A stretch of 64,000 nt of DNA from Rhodoferax sp. U11-2br (GTDB lineage: Bacteria > Pseudomonadota > Gammaproteobacteria > Burkholderiales > Burkholderiaceae_C), in assembly GCF_018619435.1 (NCBI RefSeq), contig NZ_JAHFZF010000006.1, forward strand, positions 1 through 64,000. The letters run 5' to 3'. This document shows positions 12,408 to 20,884 of this stretch, piece by piece; position 1 is the first letter of the stretch; the number at the start of each line of letters is the position of its first letter. The position numbers and the translations under genes were made by a program. Below the pieces are notes generated by a model. That model did not search any database. It was not told the DNA's origin and was given only the letters and a program-made list of their open reading frames with translations.

Positions 12408-12575
12408 ATGAACAAACCCGACATTAAACCGATGGAACGCCGCGTGCGCGAATTGGTGCTGTTCAACCCTTGGACTTCGACTACGTACATCTACCGCCTG
12501 GACGCAACAGGGTTGCATTTGCTGCGAAAGTTGGGCCCGGTTAACGTTGAGACAGTTGACCGCAACGGTCGGTGA
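12408..12575 (+). CDS. Small hypothetical protein (55 aa)
   Basis: Encodes 55 basic residues (about pI high from Arg/Lys), beginning MNKPDIKPMERRVREL and ending near VETVDRNGR. It starts 5 bp after the previous gene and ends 27 bp before the exonuclease-like gene, so the spacing supports a real gene in the operon. No domain recognised. Confidence 0.55.
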   Translation: MNKPDIKPMERRVRELVLFNPWTSTTYIYRLDATGLHLLRKLGPVNVETVDRNGR

Positions 12576-12602
12576 TGACCATGATTTGAGACTGCGGGTG
12601 CC

Positions 12603-13115
12603 ATGCTGGTTTTTCTGGATACGGAGTTCACCGATTTTATTAAACACGATCTGATTAGCATCGCGCTGGTGGCCGAAGACGGGAGGGAGTTTTACGCCGA
12701 GCGAACGGACTTCAAACAGGACGAGTGCAGCGACTTTGTGCGCAAAGAAGTTTTGCCAGTGCTGCACCGTGTCTCAGGTGCGCCCTGTGACCGACGACAA
12801 CTCACCAGGCGGCTGCACGAGTGGTTTGGAGAATTGCCGGAACCTGCCACGCTCATCTTTGACTTTGAAGGGGACTGGTTGCTTTTGGTGTCGGCTTTGC
12901 TGGATGCAGTCCACAAAAAGCTGCCGCCAAATGTGGGGGACAAACTTCATCTGGACAGGCGCACCATCGCGCATCCTGTGTTTGACCAGGCCAAGAATGT
13001 CACCTATACCCCGCAGTGGCCACCTCACCACGCCCTGGCCGACGCCAGGGCGTTGATGAGTGGGTACCACGCCTGGAAGGCCTTCATGGAGCCGATCAAG
13101 AGGATTCAAACATGA
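12603..13115 (+). CDS. DEDD-type 3'-5' exonuclease-like protein
   Basis: 170 residues. The first DEDD motif is visible as FLDTEFTDF (residues 4-12, DxE), a second acidic site as LIFDFEGDW (about 82-90), and the third as HHALADARAL (about 143-152, the HxAxxD form of DEDDh enzymes). It is close to small exoribonuclease-like proteins of the DnaQ/RNase T superfamily. Substrate is unknown; DNA or RNA are both possible. Its TGA overlaps the ATG of the HAD-like gene (ATGA), so the two are coupled. Confidence 0.75.
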   Translation: MLVFLDTEFTDFIKHDLISIALVAEDGREFYAERTDFKQDECSDFVRKEVLPVLHRVSGAPCDRRQLTRRLHEWFGELPEPATLIFDFEGDWLLLVSALLDAVHKKLPPNVGDKLHLDRRTIAHPVFDQAKNVTYTPQWPPHHALADARALMSGYHAWKAFMEPIKRIQT

Positions 13116-13399
13116 TCCTCTTTCTGGACTTTGATGGTGTCACTCACCCTGAGCCCTATGCCCAGGAATCGGCATTCAATCAACTGCCTTTGATTGAGTC
13201 CGTTGTGTGCGGAATGGCCAGCATTGACATTGTGGTGAGCAGAGGCTGGCGTGAAACACACTCGCTGGATGAACTGCGCGTGTCATTCGCTCCGGATATC
13301 CGACCACGTGTGGTCGGAGTCACTCCCAACATGTGGGACCAGGTGCTATCGCAAGCTTATATACGGGAGCAGGAATGTCTGGTGGAATTAGGTTGCTAA
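13112..13399 (+). pseudogene. Truncated HAD-domain protein (RNA-repair type HAD)
   Basis: 95 residues. The HAD nucleophile motif is present at the start (MILFLDFDGVTHP, DxD), followed by IDIVVSRGWRETHSLDELR, a motif-II-like region seen in small HAD proteins associated with RNA repair. Family members I know are about 150-170 residues and continue to the acidic motif III/IV; here the frame ends at LVELGC with no motif III or IV. It therefore looks cut off, with DNA after 13400 belonging to the convergent kptA. It overlaps the exonuclease gene by 4 bp. Confidence 0.65.
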
Positions 13400-13438
13400 T
13401 CGGTGGCAGTTTTCACGCCAAAACCCAACTAGAGCTTG

Positions 13439-13981
13439 CTACTCAATCATGAAGGCGGCGGGGACAAGTTCCACCAACCAAACCCCGTTCTCCGCTTGGA
13501 AAAACTTAAAGCCCTGTTCATACATGTGCCGGGCCTTGATTTTTAAGACGATTGGCTTGCCATGTCGCTGTCCAACGGTAAGCGCTGTCTGTTCGTCATG
13601 CGATAGATGAACATATTGGCGCGATCCTGGTAGCAGTCCGCCGTTCCTGATCGACTGCATAAAGCGTGTAGCAGTGCCATGGTACAGAAATTCTGGCGGC
13701 ACCTTCTCGGCGTAACTGATATCTACGGTCTCTATGGAGTGGCCCTGCACTGCTCGAATACGCAGCCCGTCCTCTGAGATTGCAAACCGTTTCTTGTCGC
13801 TTATTGTCACCACGGCCTGAATCAAATCACGGTCAAGCAGTTTGCCGTTGTTTGCGGCGGCGGCGATTAGTTCCGGGATACTAGCCCACCCTTCAACGTC
13901 AAGCGTGATGCCTATTGCGTCTGGCTGGTGGCGTAGGACGAAACTCAAGAACTTGCTGGTTCCAGCGTGGTGTTTGCTCAT
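13439..13981 (-). CDS. kptA: RNA 2'-phosphotransferase (Tpt1/KptA family)
   Basis: 180 residues from the ATG at 13981 (MSKHHAGTSKFLSFVLRHQP). KptA moves a splice-junction 2'-phosphate from RNA to NAD. Expected features are all present: SKFLSFVLRHQPDAIGITLD near the N-terminus, the LYHGT block (about 101-105), RQYVHLS (about 123-129), and the C-terminal FFQAENGVWLVELVP. The frame is open 48 codons further upstream, without a good start. In bacteria its physiological RNA is unknown; here it sits beside an exonuclease and HAD protein, which suggests RNA damage or repair. Confidence 0.93.
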   Translation of the reverse strand: MSKHHAGTSKFLSFVLRHQPDAIGITLDVEGWASIPELIAAAANNGKLLDRDLIQAVVTISDKKRFAISEDGLRIRAVQGHSIETVDISYAEKVPPEFLYHGTATRFMQSIRNGGLLPGSRQYVHLSHDEQTALTVGQRHGKPIVLKIKARHMYEQGFKFFQAENGVWLVELVPAAFMIE

Positions 13982-14191
13982 CCAGACAATTTTAGATGTC
14001 AGGTGCTGGCACAAGGCAGGTGCTCCCAAACCCTGGCGGATTACCGTTCTCGCTGCAAAACTATAGTCAATCTTAGGCCGGTTACTTTCGGTCAAAACTG
14101 GCGAGTCATTGACTCCTCGCACCAATACCGGGTGAACTCACTGAAGTGAATATTTTCTAGAAACAGGAATCCGAGAGACTAGACTCTAAAG

Positions 14192-14341
14192 CTAACCTTG
14201 GTCAACTACCACAACTGGCCCACAGCAGGCACCACAGCTGCTTGCGGTACAAGACAAAAAGTTGTTGTCTTCCGGCTGCTTGTAATCTGCCAGCAGGCTG
14301 GCCAGTAGTTCTTCGGGTACCTCGTGTTTCTTGATGTTCAT
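14192..14341 (-). pseudogene. Possible N-terminal fragment of an IS256-family transposase (or small Cys-rich peptide)
   Basis: An open frame of 49 codons. Its first 24 residues (MNIKKHEVPEELLASLLADY and then KQPED) resemble the conserved N-terminus of IS256-type transposases. The match stops abruptly and the frame continues with a Cys-rich tail (five-residue spacing CTASSCGACC) to a TAG at 14192. The simplest reading is an IS256 remnant fused to unrelated DNA. A genuine small Cys-rich peptide gene cannot be excluded. The surrounding 14126-14440 stretch holds nothing else I can name. Confidence 0.4.
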
Positions 14342-14442
14342 GGTACTTACGGACTGGCAGGCTCGTACCTGCGTTGAATTGTCCGTTTACACAAAAGCCG
14401 GGACACCCTCGCCACGGCAGACGGAGGAGCTATGCAAGATGA

Positions 14443-15462
14443 TCATCGATCTTCACCCGTCCGCTGTGGTCTAACGGTCCTTTCAGTCCAGCCTGGCCCT
14501 GCAAACTCAGATTCTGGGTTGAACGTGAAGGTGGCGCCATCCAGATCCCCTTTGCCTACCGCCAGGAGACTGCTGGGAGATCGTTTACCTGCGGCCACCT
14601 CTTCGGCATCTTTGCGCTGACGCTCTTTGAGCATCGGTAGGCCACGCCGACGGTCTATCTCAATAGTCAGTGCTGGATTGAACTTCTCGTTCTCCATTCC
14701 CCCATCCCGGCGTGCATACCCCCTTGGATTACAAATCACCCGCGTGCCCTTGACCTGGTAGTCAAAGTTGTCATGGACATGGCCATGTACCCATAGGCAG
14801 GCTTTACCCATCAGCCGTTCCAAGTCGGAAACAAATGCTGGCGTCAACACGTCACCCACGTACTGGGCGGGGACCGAATTCGGGTGAGGTGCGTGGTGCG
14901 TCACCACCACAGTGTTCTCAGGATCACCATTGTTCAGTTCTCGCTCCAACCATGTCACACTTTGCTGAAACCGTCGCACGGTGAACTCAGGCGACAACAG
15001 GCTGGGGTGACTGCCATCGATATCAGGGCCAAGCCATTTGGGTCTGGATATCTTGATGCGTGCATAGTCGTTCAAATGCTCTTGGGCTGCACGCATGGCT
15101 TGACGCTTGGATTCAGACCCATGCAGTTCGAAGTCTGTCCAAAGGCTGCAGCCCAGAAAACGCATACCGCCGAATTCGAAGATGCCGTCTTCCAGAAAGG
15201 CAATGTTCAGTGCTGCAGCTTTCTCGCGCATCTCGCGAAGATGGCCACTCCAGTGGCGGCCATAGTACTCATGGTTGCCAGCAACATAGAGGATCGGCTT
15301 GTCTCGAAAGGACTCCCGGGCCCAGCGCAGTCCTTTGTGGCCTTCAGCGATGTCGCCTGCCAAGATAACCAGGTCAGCGTCGGAACCGATGTGCTGGCCC
15401 TCATGTTCCAGCGCCATGGGCTTGAAGCCCAAATGCAAGTCGGACAGCACTAGCAGCTTCAT
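14443..15462 (-). CDS. Calcineurin-like metallophosphoesterase
   Basis: 339 residues from the ATG at 15462 (MKLLVLSDLHLGF). Metal-binding motifs appear in order: DLHLG (D8, H10), GDIAEG (about 37), GNHEYYG (about 62), THHAPHPNS (about 190) and GHVHDN (about 226-231). It is a stand-alone enzyme with a charged, low-complexity C-terminus after about residue 265. The substrate is not evident; nucleic acid ends or cyclic nucleotides are both in the family range. It follows kptA in the same direction but 460 bp away. Confidence 0.88.
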   Translation of the reverse strand: MKLLVLSDLHLGFKPMALEHEGQHIGSDADLVILAGDIAEGHKGLRWARESFRDKPILYVAGNHEYYGRHWSGHLREMREKAAALNIAFLEDGIFEFGGMRFLGCSLWTDFELHGSESKRQAMRAAQEHLNDYARIKISRPKWLGPDIDGSHPSLLSPEFTVRRFQQSVTWLERELNNGDPENTVVVTHHAPHPNSVPAQYVGDVLTPAFVSDLERLMGKACLWVHGHVHDNFDYQVKGTRVICNPRGYARRDGGMENEKFNPALTIEIDRRRGLPMLKERQRKDAEEVAAGKRSPSSLLAVGKGDLDGATFTFNPESEFAGPGWTERTVRPQRTGEDR

Positions 15463-15883
15463 CAGGCGCTCGCTCCTTAACAATCGTGACGGTTTTCTTA
15501 TTGCTCTCTGCTGAAGTGACATGCTACATGCGTTTGGCCTGCTTGGCCCACTGGTTTCCGGTAGCAGGATGACCAACTTCTAGCAGTTCCAATGATTTGG
15601 ATAATCGTTGTCTGGAGTCTGGACATTTGGCTGTCGGCTTCGGATATGTAGTAGTCTGACGTTTCCCAACCTCTTTGAATGGCAGGAGTGGAGCAACCCT
15701 CAGTTTCCGTGTCAACTAAACGGCCTTTTGGTGGACGGCGATTTCACAGAGAAATTTGGCGTGATCCGGTCAGCAACTGCGGCGACCCATGTCTCTTAAG
15801 GGCCCTATCAGGCGGCCAGATCAGCAACACGAGTTTCGGCTTTCGGCCATTGAATGAAGCTCCAAAATCAATTCACCACATTG
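15463..15883. other. Intergenic stretch with one copy of a 16-bp direct repeat
   Basis: No convincing gene. A short frame at 15608-15799 has no recognisable domain. A 16-bp sequence at 15751-15766 recurs with one mismatch at 20813-20828, so the two copies bracket the restriction-modification cassette. Confidence 0.4.
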
Positions 15884-15911
15884 GTGTAAGATGGTGCACA
15901 TCATCTTACAC
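15884..15911. promoter_or_regulatory. Perfect 10-bp inverted repeat, probable operator of the restriction-modification cassette
   Basis: GTGTAAGATG (15884-15893) and CATCTTACAC (15902-15911) are perfect inverted halves around the 8-bp spacer gtgcacat. It ends 13 bp before the start of a ribbon-helix-helix gene, the expected place for an autoregulatory operator. TTGGTG at 15881-15886 overlaps it and could be a -35 box. Confidence 0.7.
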
Positions 15912-15924
15912 TGGCAAAAAACCT

Positions 15925-16140
15925 ATGCACGCTCTTTCCAAACGTAATGACGGTGCAGCGCATGAGCGTTCAGTTCGCGCGTCGATCAGCTTCCCTGAAG
16001 ATCAGTACCAGGTATTGGAAAAGATAGCGGCCGAAAACAAGGTGTCCCTCGCTTGGGTTGTTCGGGATGCGATAGATGGCTACTTGAAATCCAAGTGGCC
16101 ACTTCTTGCACCTGATACCCACACCAAAGATGACAAATAG
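15925..16140 (+). CDS. Ribbon-helix-helix (CopG/Arc-type) regulator
   Basis: 71 residues from the ATG at 15925; the longer frame from 15679 crosses the palindrome and is not used. Residues 17-60 fit a ribbon-helix-helix fold: a short strand RSVRASISFPEDQYQVLEKI followed by ENKVSLAWVVRDAIDGYLKSKW. Such proteins bind DNA as dimers through the paired strand. It lies between the palindrome at 15884-15911 and the methyltransferase gene 14 bp downstream, so it probably controls its own operon, replacing the Xre-type C protein more usual in such systems. Confidence 0.8.
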   Translation: MHALSKRNDGAAHERSVRASISFPEDQYQVLEKIAAENKVSLAWVVRDAIDGYLKSKWPLLAPDTHTKDDK

Positions 16141-16154
16141 AGTGACAAGATAAC

Positions 16155-17249
16155 GTGAGTAAGAATTTTGAAAAAAATGGAAGCAAACCCCGCGTTCTGT
16201 CCCTGTTTTCGGGGTGTGGAGGGATGGATTTTGGAGTTGAAGCAGCAGGTGGGCATGTCATATTCTCCAATGACATTCTTGTTGATGCGTGTAAGACACT
16301 TGAGAACTATTTTCCAGGCGCAGATATAAGAACTGAAGATGTTTCCAATATCTTGACATTTCCGGAGGCAGACATCGTTGTTGGTGGCTACCCATGCCAG
16401 TCCTTTTCTATGGCCGGTAACAGGGATCCTGAAAAAGATGAGCGCACAAACCTCTACAAGCAATTTTTGCGCGCTATCACCATCGTTCGCCCAAAGTATT
16501 TTGTTGCTGAAAATGTGTCAGGACTGAAGCAACTGAGCAGCGGGACTTTTCTAAAAGAACAAATTGATGCTTATGGGCAGGCAGGCTACGTTGTCAACTA
16601 TCAAGTCCTGAATGCCAAAGACTACGGCGTGCCTCAATCTAGGAAGCGACTTTTGATTGTTGGTGTGCGAAAAGACCTGAATCAAGTCTTCAATTTTCCT
16701 GCACCTACGCATGGAAAGACAACCAAATCATCGGGCCAGCTTCAGCCCTACGCATCACATGGAGAAGCCATAAAAGATCTGCCCCTATGGCCAGAGGGGG
16801 AGTTCTACGAGCGCCTCCATGATCCTGAAGGACATTTCTCCTGGTATTACATGTCTCGCAACCGTAAGGCGAAATGGGCGGAGCCTGCTTACACGGTGGT
16901 GGCGAACTTTCGTCACATCACATTGCATCCTGCAAGTCCTGTGATGACGTTGACGTGGTCGGATTTAGCCAATGGCTGGAAACAGAGATGGGACTTTTCT
17001 GACCAATACGAGCATCTCGAAGCCGACCCTAGGCGGCCAAAACTCGAAAAGGCACGTCGGTTATCTTGGCGCGAATGCGCCCGCATTCAGACCTTTTCCA
17101 ACGATTTCGAACCTGTGGGTGACACTGCATCAAAATTCACTCAAATTGGAAACGCAGTTCCGCCAAAACTTGCTGAGGCGATATTCACACACCTATTTAC
17201 TGGTGCAGGCCTGATAGCTGCGGACACATATCTGCCAAAAACCAAGTAG
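16155..17249 (+). CDS. DNA (cytosine-5) methyltransferase
   Basis: 364 residues from a GTG start at 16155. It carries the ordered C5-methylase motifs: I (LFSGCGGMDFG, about 17), IV with the catalytic Cys (GGYPCQSFSMAG, about 77), VI (AENV, about 117), VIII (QSRKRLLIVGV, about 156), a variable target-recognition region (about 180-300) and X (QIGNAVPPKLAEAI, about 330). It methylates cytosine at an unknown site. It lies between the regulator and a large adenine methylase gene, 11 bp away, and so is part of one restriction-modification operon. Confidence 0.95.
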   Translation: MSKNFEKNGSKPRVLSLFSGCGGMDFGVEAAGGHVIFSNDILVDACKTLENYFPGADIRTEDVSNILTFPEADIVVGGYPCQSFSMAGNRDPEKDERTNLYKQFLRAITIVRPKYFVAENVSGLKQLSSGTFLKEQIDAYGQAGYVVNYQVLNAKDYGVPQSRKRLLIVGVRKDLNQVFNFPAPTHGKTTKSSGQLQPYASHGEAIKDLPLWPEGEFYERLHDPEGHFSWYYMSRNRKAKWAEPAYTVVANFRHITLHPASPVMTLTWSDLANGWKQRWDFSDQYEHLEADPRRPKLEKARRLSWRECARIQTFSNDFEPVGDTASKFTQIGNAVPPKLAEAIFTHLFTGAGLIAADTYLPKTK

Positions 17250-17260
17250 CCACCACTGAT

Positions 17261-20200
17261 GTGCAAAATTTCTCAAACTCAGGGTCAAGGCTTGTGATCA
17301 ATAGTTCTACGGCGCTTGTCAGTGTGGTGCTTTCTGCCACAGAAGCATCAAAAAACGAGGCTCAACTCAGACATGAACTTGAAAACGCTTTGGAGGCTGC
17401 GTGCATGGCGGAATCCATACCTTGGACGCCATTCCAACTCGAACGAGCACTAAAAGAAGCAGGAAAGCCAACCAAATTTGCTGACGTTGCGCATGGCGCG
17501 GTCATTATCGAGTACGAGCCACCAAAGTCATTTTCAGGTCGAGCTGGGAGCAAGGCTGTACATGCGCGCAAGCAAGCCGAAGAGTACGCTGTGCTGATTT
17601 CGGCGGAAGAAGGCCGTCACTTAAGCAAGTACGTGCTGGTTGCTTGGGACGGTTCCCACATTTGTTATGGGCGTTTCGGGGAAACGGGCCCTGTGTGGGA
17701 GGACGTTGTACTTTTTGATGCAAATTGTGCTTACAGACTACTCACAGTTCTTAAGCAGGATGGCATGCCACTTGTGCATCCTCAGCTTTTGCAAGCACTG
17801 GTTGGCCCGGACTCTAAGTACGGAATTTCGCTGATCCCTGAGCTTTTCGCCAGCGTTTGCGAAGCAATGGCATCAGCCAATACATCGAAGACGAAGATGC
17901 TGTTTTCGGAGTGGCGGAGGCTATTTAGCCAAGTTGTCGGATTCCAGCCCGCACAGATGAAGACATTGCTCTCGCGACAAGAGCTTTCTCATAATCAGCC
18001 GTATCAGGAAAATCCAGCGGCATACCTTTTTGCGCTGAACACCTATATCGCGATCATTGCAAAGGTCGTGGCTGCATGCGCTTTACCCCGTGCGAGTCAA
18101 GACATTTTGGAGGCGGGAGTCCCGGTTGCTGAGCGGCTACGGGCCATCGAGTCTGGTGAGCTATTCGAAAACGCTGGCATATTGAACATGCTAAGTGGTG
18201 ATTTTTTCTCGTGGTATCTGGATGACTGTCACTGGGATAAGTTCAAGCCTCATCTGGAGACGTTGCTGGCAAGACTCTCAGGCGTTGATTACGAAGTCAC
18301 AAAGAAGCATGCAGACACGACTCGGGATCTGTTTAAGGGAATCTACGAGCGCTTCATCCCACGAGAAGTTCGGCATGCACTCGGTGAGTTCTATACACCG
18401 GATTGGCTTGCTGAACATGGAATGGATCTGTTGCAATGGGAAACTGACTGTGACTTGACGGATCCAACATGCGGGTCAGGGACTTTTCTTCTCGAAGCAA
18501 TTCGACGTCGCCGCAAGGTTGACAGCGGTGCGACGGCGCGGACCCTCCTGAACGGATTGCACGGCATTGACTTAAACCCTCTCGCTGTGCTTGCTGCGAA
18601 AGGTTCGTTGGCAGTTTTTCTCTCTCCGCATCTTGATCCAGCCGATCCGATTAGGCTACCGGTCTACTTGGCAGATGCTATTAATCCGGCAACCGAAGAC
18701 CTCTTTTCCAACTACAGTCATATCCTTCAAACTGAGGTTGGTCCCAAAGAGTTTTCAGCTCCTAAGCGGATGATCAATCACCCAGATTTCTTTAAGGTGT
18801 TCGCCAAAATCCGCACCTTGATCGATGCAGATTACTCAGCGACCAAAATATCTAGTTCTATTCAAGAAACTCTTGAGGCAATGGGACTAGATGTTTCGGA
18901 CATAGCCATTGTTGCTGCGACAGTTGTTAACCTGGTTGATCTTCACAATCAAGGTTGGAACGGCATCTGGTGCTCAATCTTGGCTGACCGTTTCGCTGCG
19001 GGTGCCATACCGCCGTCCTCCCATGTTTGCGGAAATCCGCCATGGGTTAAGTGGAGCAATCTACCGAAGGAATATGCATTATCGATACAACAGCATTGTC
19101 GTGATCTGGGAGTATTTAGCACAGATAAATGGGTTGGAGGCATTGAGTCGGACATCTCCACCGTCATCACATATCAGGCCGTTAAGCACTATCTTGCACG
19201 CAAGGGGCGTATTGGATTTTTCCTACCAGGCTCAGTGTTTACAACTGAATCAAGCGCTGGCTTTCGTAAGTTTTCTATCGATGCCGGTCGATTAGTTTGC
19301 AAGGTACTCTTGGTTGAGGATTACAAGGACATACGACCGTTCGACGGCGTTAGCAACCACGCGACTTTTCTAATGCTACAAAGAGACTTGCCTACAAGTT
19401 TTCCAATCTCACACATCACATGGCAGACCGGAGGCGGTGCCACATCAAAACTAAGAACGTTCGCGTCTGCTGAAGATTTTCGTCGGCGGGCGACACGAGT
19501 TGAGGGCCAAGCGTTGCCAGTTCCGGGTGGGGATGGAAGCCGACCATGGCTCGTAGGCTCATCCCTAGATCAGGCTGTCTTTGCCAAGGTTTTTGCTGAC
19601 GGGGCACAGCCGCAATACAAAGCTCGTAAAGGGGTTACTACAGACCGAAATGGAATTTACTGGGTGCATGCCTTGGGTCAAGCTGCGTCTGGTAGTGTGA
19701 CCGTGCGCAATGTTGCTGGTATTGGAAAGACGAAAGGCATTCCGGAAATTACAGCTGCAATTGAAGCCGAGCATCTGTTTCCACTCTTGCGAGGACGTGG
19801 TGTTGCCCCCTTTCACGCTGTTCCGGAAGATCAGTTACGTATCGTTATGCCCCAGCGGGAGATGCACGGAGACCCGGATCTTCCGGCTTCATATCCTCTG
19901 ACCTACAAGTTTCTTAGCCGGTTTAAATCTCATTTAGAGCAGCGTTCCAGCCTGAAACGCTTCCAAAAGGGGCAGGCGTTTTACTCTTTGTGGAGCACAG
20001 GACCGTACACATTTTCTCCCTTCAAAGTGTTGTGGCGAGAAATCGGAAGTGTATTTGCGGCTGCATATATCGGCAGTACGACTATCGACTTTGCGGGGGA
20101 AAAAGTCGTCATACCTGACCACAAACTTTACTTTATTCCCGTTGACTCAGAACCCGAAGCGGCCTACCTGACAGGTTTTCTCAATGCGCCCGTTATCACA

Positions 20201-20404
20201 AAGGCTGTGTCTGCTTATGCGGCGCAGCTGAGCCTGGGTGTCAGCATTGCCGAGTACCTCAAAATTCCAGTCTTCGACGCGTCTGATGACCGCATGATTG
20301 AGATTTCAGCGATCGCGCGCACGATAACTGCAAATAGAGGGAACCATGGTGTTGATGAAACTAAAACCCTTGACTTACGCGTTAGAGATATCCTAAAAAT
20401 ATAG
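17261..20404 (+). CDS. Type IIG-like N6-adenine DNA methylase / restriction enzyme
   Basis: 1047 residues from a GTG at 17261. A C-terminal-to-middle methylase core is clear: FYTPDWLAEHGMD (about 375), motif I DPTCGSGTFLLEA (about 403-415) and motif IV CGNPPW (about 588-593), typical of adenine N6 enzymes of the Eco57I class. The N-terminal 130 residues (GAVIIEYEPPKSF and then KQAEEYAVLIS) resemble a PD-(D/E)XK nuclease region, but the usual ExK is EYE here with Lys later, so cleavage is inferred. The last 300 residues would hold target recognition. With the adjacent m5C methylase this is a two-methylase restriction system. Confidence 0.85.
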   Translation: MQNFSNSGSRLVINSSTALVSVVLSATEASKNEAQLRHELENALEAACMAESIPWTPFQLERALKEAGKPTKFADVAHGAVIIEYEPPKSFSGRAGSKAVHARKQAEEYAVLISAEEGRHLSKYVLVAWDGSHICYGRFGETGPVWEDVVLFDANCAYRLLTVLKQDGMPLVHPQLLQALVGPDSKYGISLIPELFASVCEAMASANTSKTKMLFSEWRRLFSQVVGFQPAQMKTLLSRQELSHNQPYQENPAAYLFALNTYIAIIAKVVAACALPRASQDILEAGVPVAERLRAIESGELFENAGILNMLSGDFFSWYLDDCHWDKFKPHLETLLARLSGVDYEVTKKHADTTRDLFKGIYERFIPREVRHALGEFYTPDWLAEHGMDLLQWETDCDLTDPTCGSGTFLLEAIRRRRKVDSGATARTLLNGLHGIDLNPLAVLAAKGSLAVFLSPHLDPADPIRLPVYLADAINPATEDLFSNYSHILQTEVGPKEFSAPKRMINHPDFFKVFAKIRTLIDADYSATKISSSIQETLEAMGLDVSDIAIVAATVVNLVDLHNQGWNGIWCSILADRFAAGAIPPSSHVCGNPPWVKWSNLPKEYALSIQQHCRDLGVFSTDKWVGGIESDISTVITYQAVKHYLARKGRIGFFLPGSVFTTESSAGFRKFSIDAGRLVCKVLLVEDYKDIRPFDGVSNHATFLMLQRDLPTSFPISHITWQTGGGATSKLRTFASAEDFRRRATRVEGQALPVPGGDGSRPWLVGSSLDQAVFAKVFADGAQPQYKARKGVTTDRNGIYWVHALGQAASGSVTVRNVAGIGKTKGIPEITAAIEAEHLFPLLRGRGVAPFHAVPEDQLRIVMPQREMHGDPDLPASYPLTYKFLSRFKSHLEQRSSLKRFQKGQAFYSLWSTGPYTFSPFKVLWREIGSVFAAAYIGSTTIDFAGEKVVIPDHKLYFIPVDSEPEAAYLTGFLNAPVITKAVSAYAAQLSLGVSIAEYLKIPVFDASDDRMIEISAIARTITANRGNHGVDETKTLDLRVRDILKI

Positions 20405-20408
20405 TTTT

Positions 20409-20811
20409 GTGGTCGACGACCTTTTGATCCAGGCTGCCGACTTTGACTGCCCCAGGGCAAAGAGGCCGGAACTATTGCTCCGAGCTGGTGTCCGAACCGA
20501 TAGTCTGGGTCAAATCGGTGACAGACTGATGATGTCTCGCCACAAAACTGTAGTCCTTCGTCAGCACGTGTGCAAGGAGTTGAGTGTGGATGATCTGGTT
20601 GAGATAATCGGACGGACGTCTATTGAGACGCTGCCATTGGCAGAGCGGCATCAACTGGTTCAGCTAGTGGCTTGGCTGATGGTGGATTTGGTTGCCAGGT
20701 TGGAGTTGGCATGGCGAGCGAGGGGCACTTCGGTGCAACCACATGGAGAAGGATTTTCACGATGCACCGGACTGGAGGATGAAACCTCAGTCGGAATATC
20801 TGCATTTCTAG
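20409..20811 (+). pseudogene. Frameshifted C-terminal remnant of a second tniQ
   Basis: The translated frame contains LPLAERHQLVQLVAWLMVDLVARLELAWRA, which closely follows LLERHHMMQLVAWLMDDLEPRLRGAWRA near the C-terminus of the intact TniQ at 40375-41397, with matching upstream residues. About 30 codons from the end the reading frame shifts by one base: the other frame continues HMEKDFHDAPDWRMKPQS and stops at 20811, which resembles the RMIKDFDDVPQFYAE tail of TniQ. The N-terminal zinc-finger half is missing. It is a dead relic of another Tn7-like element, lying between two cargo modules. Confidence 0.8.
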
Positions 20812-20812
20812 T

Positions 20813-20828
20813 GAGATTTGGCGTGATC
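20813..20828. repeat. Second copy of the 16-bp direct repeat flanking the restriction-modification cassette
   Basis: GAGATTTGGCGTGATC here and GAAATTTGGCGTGATC at 15751-15766 differ at one base (13 bp identical in a row). The copy begins 2 bp after the tniQ relic stop. Confidence 0.6.
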
Positions 20829-20884
20829 GAAAAATCGTTCTGCCAGAGTTGCAGACAACCGATTTATTAAGTACAGTTAAAAAT

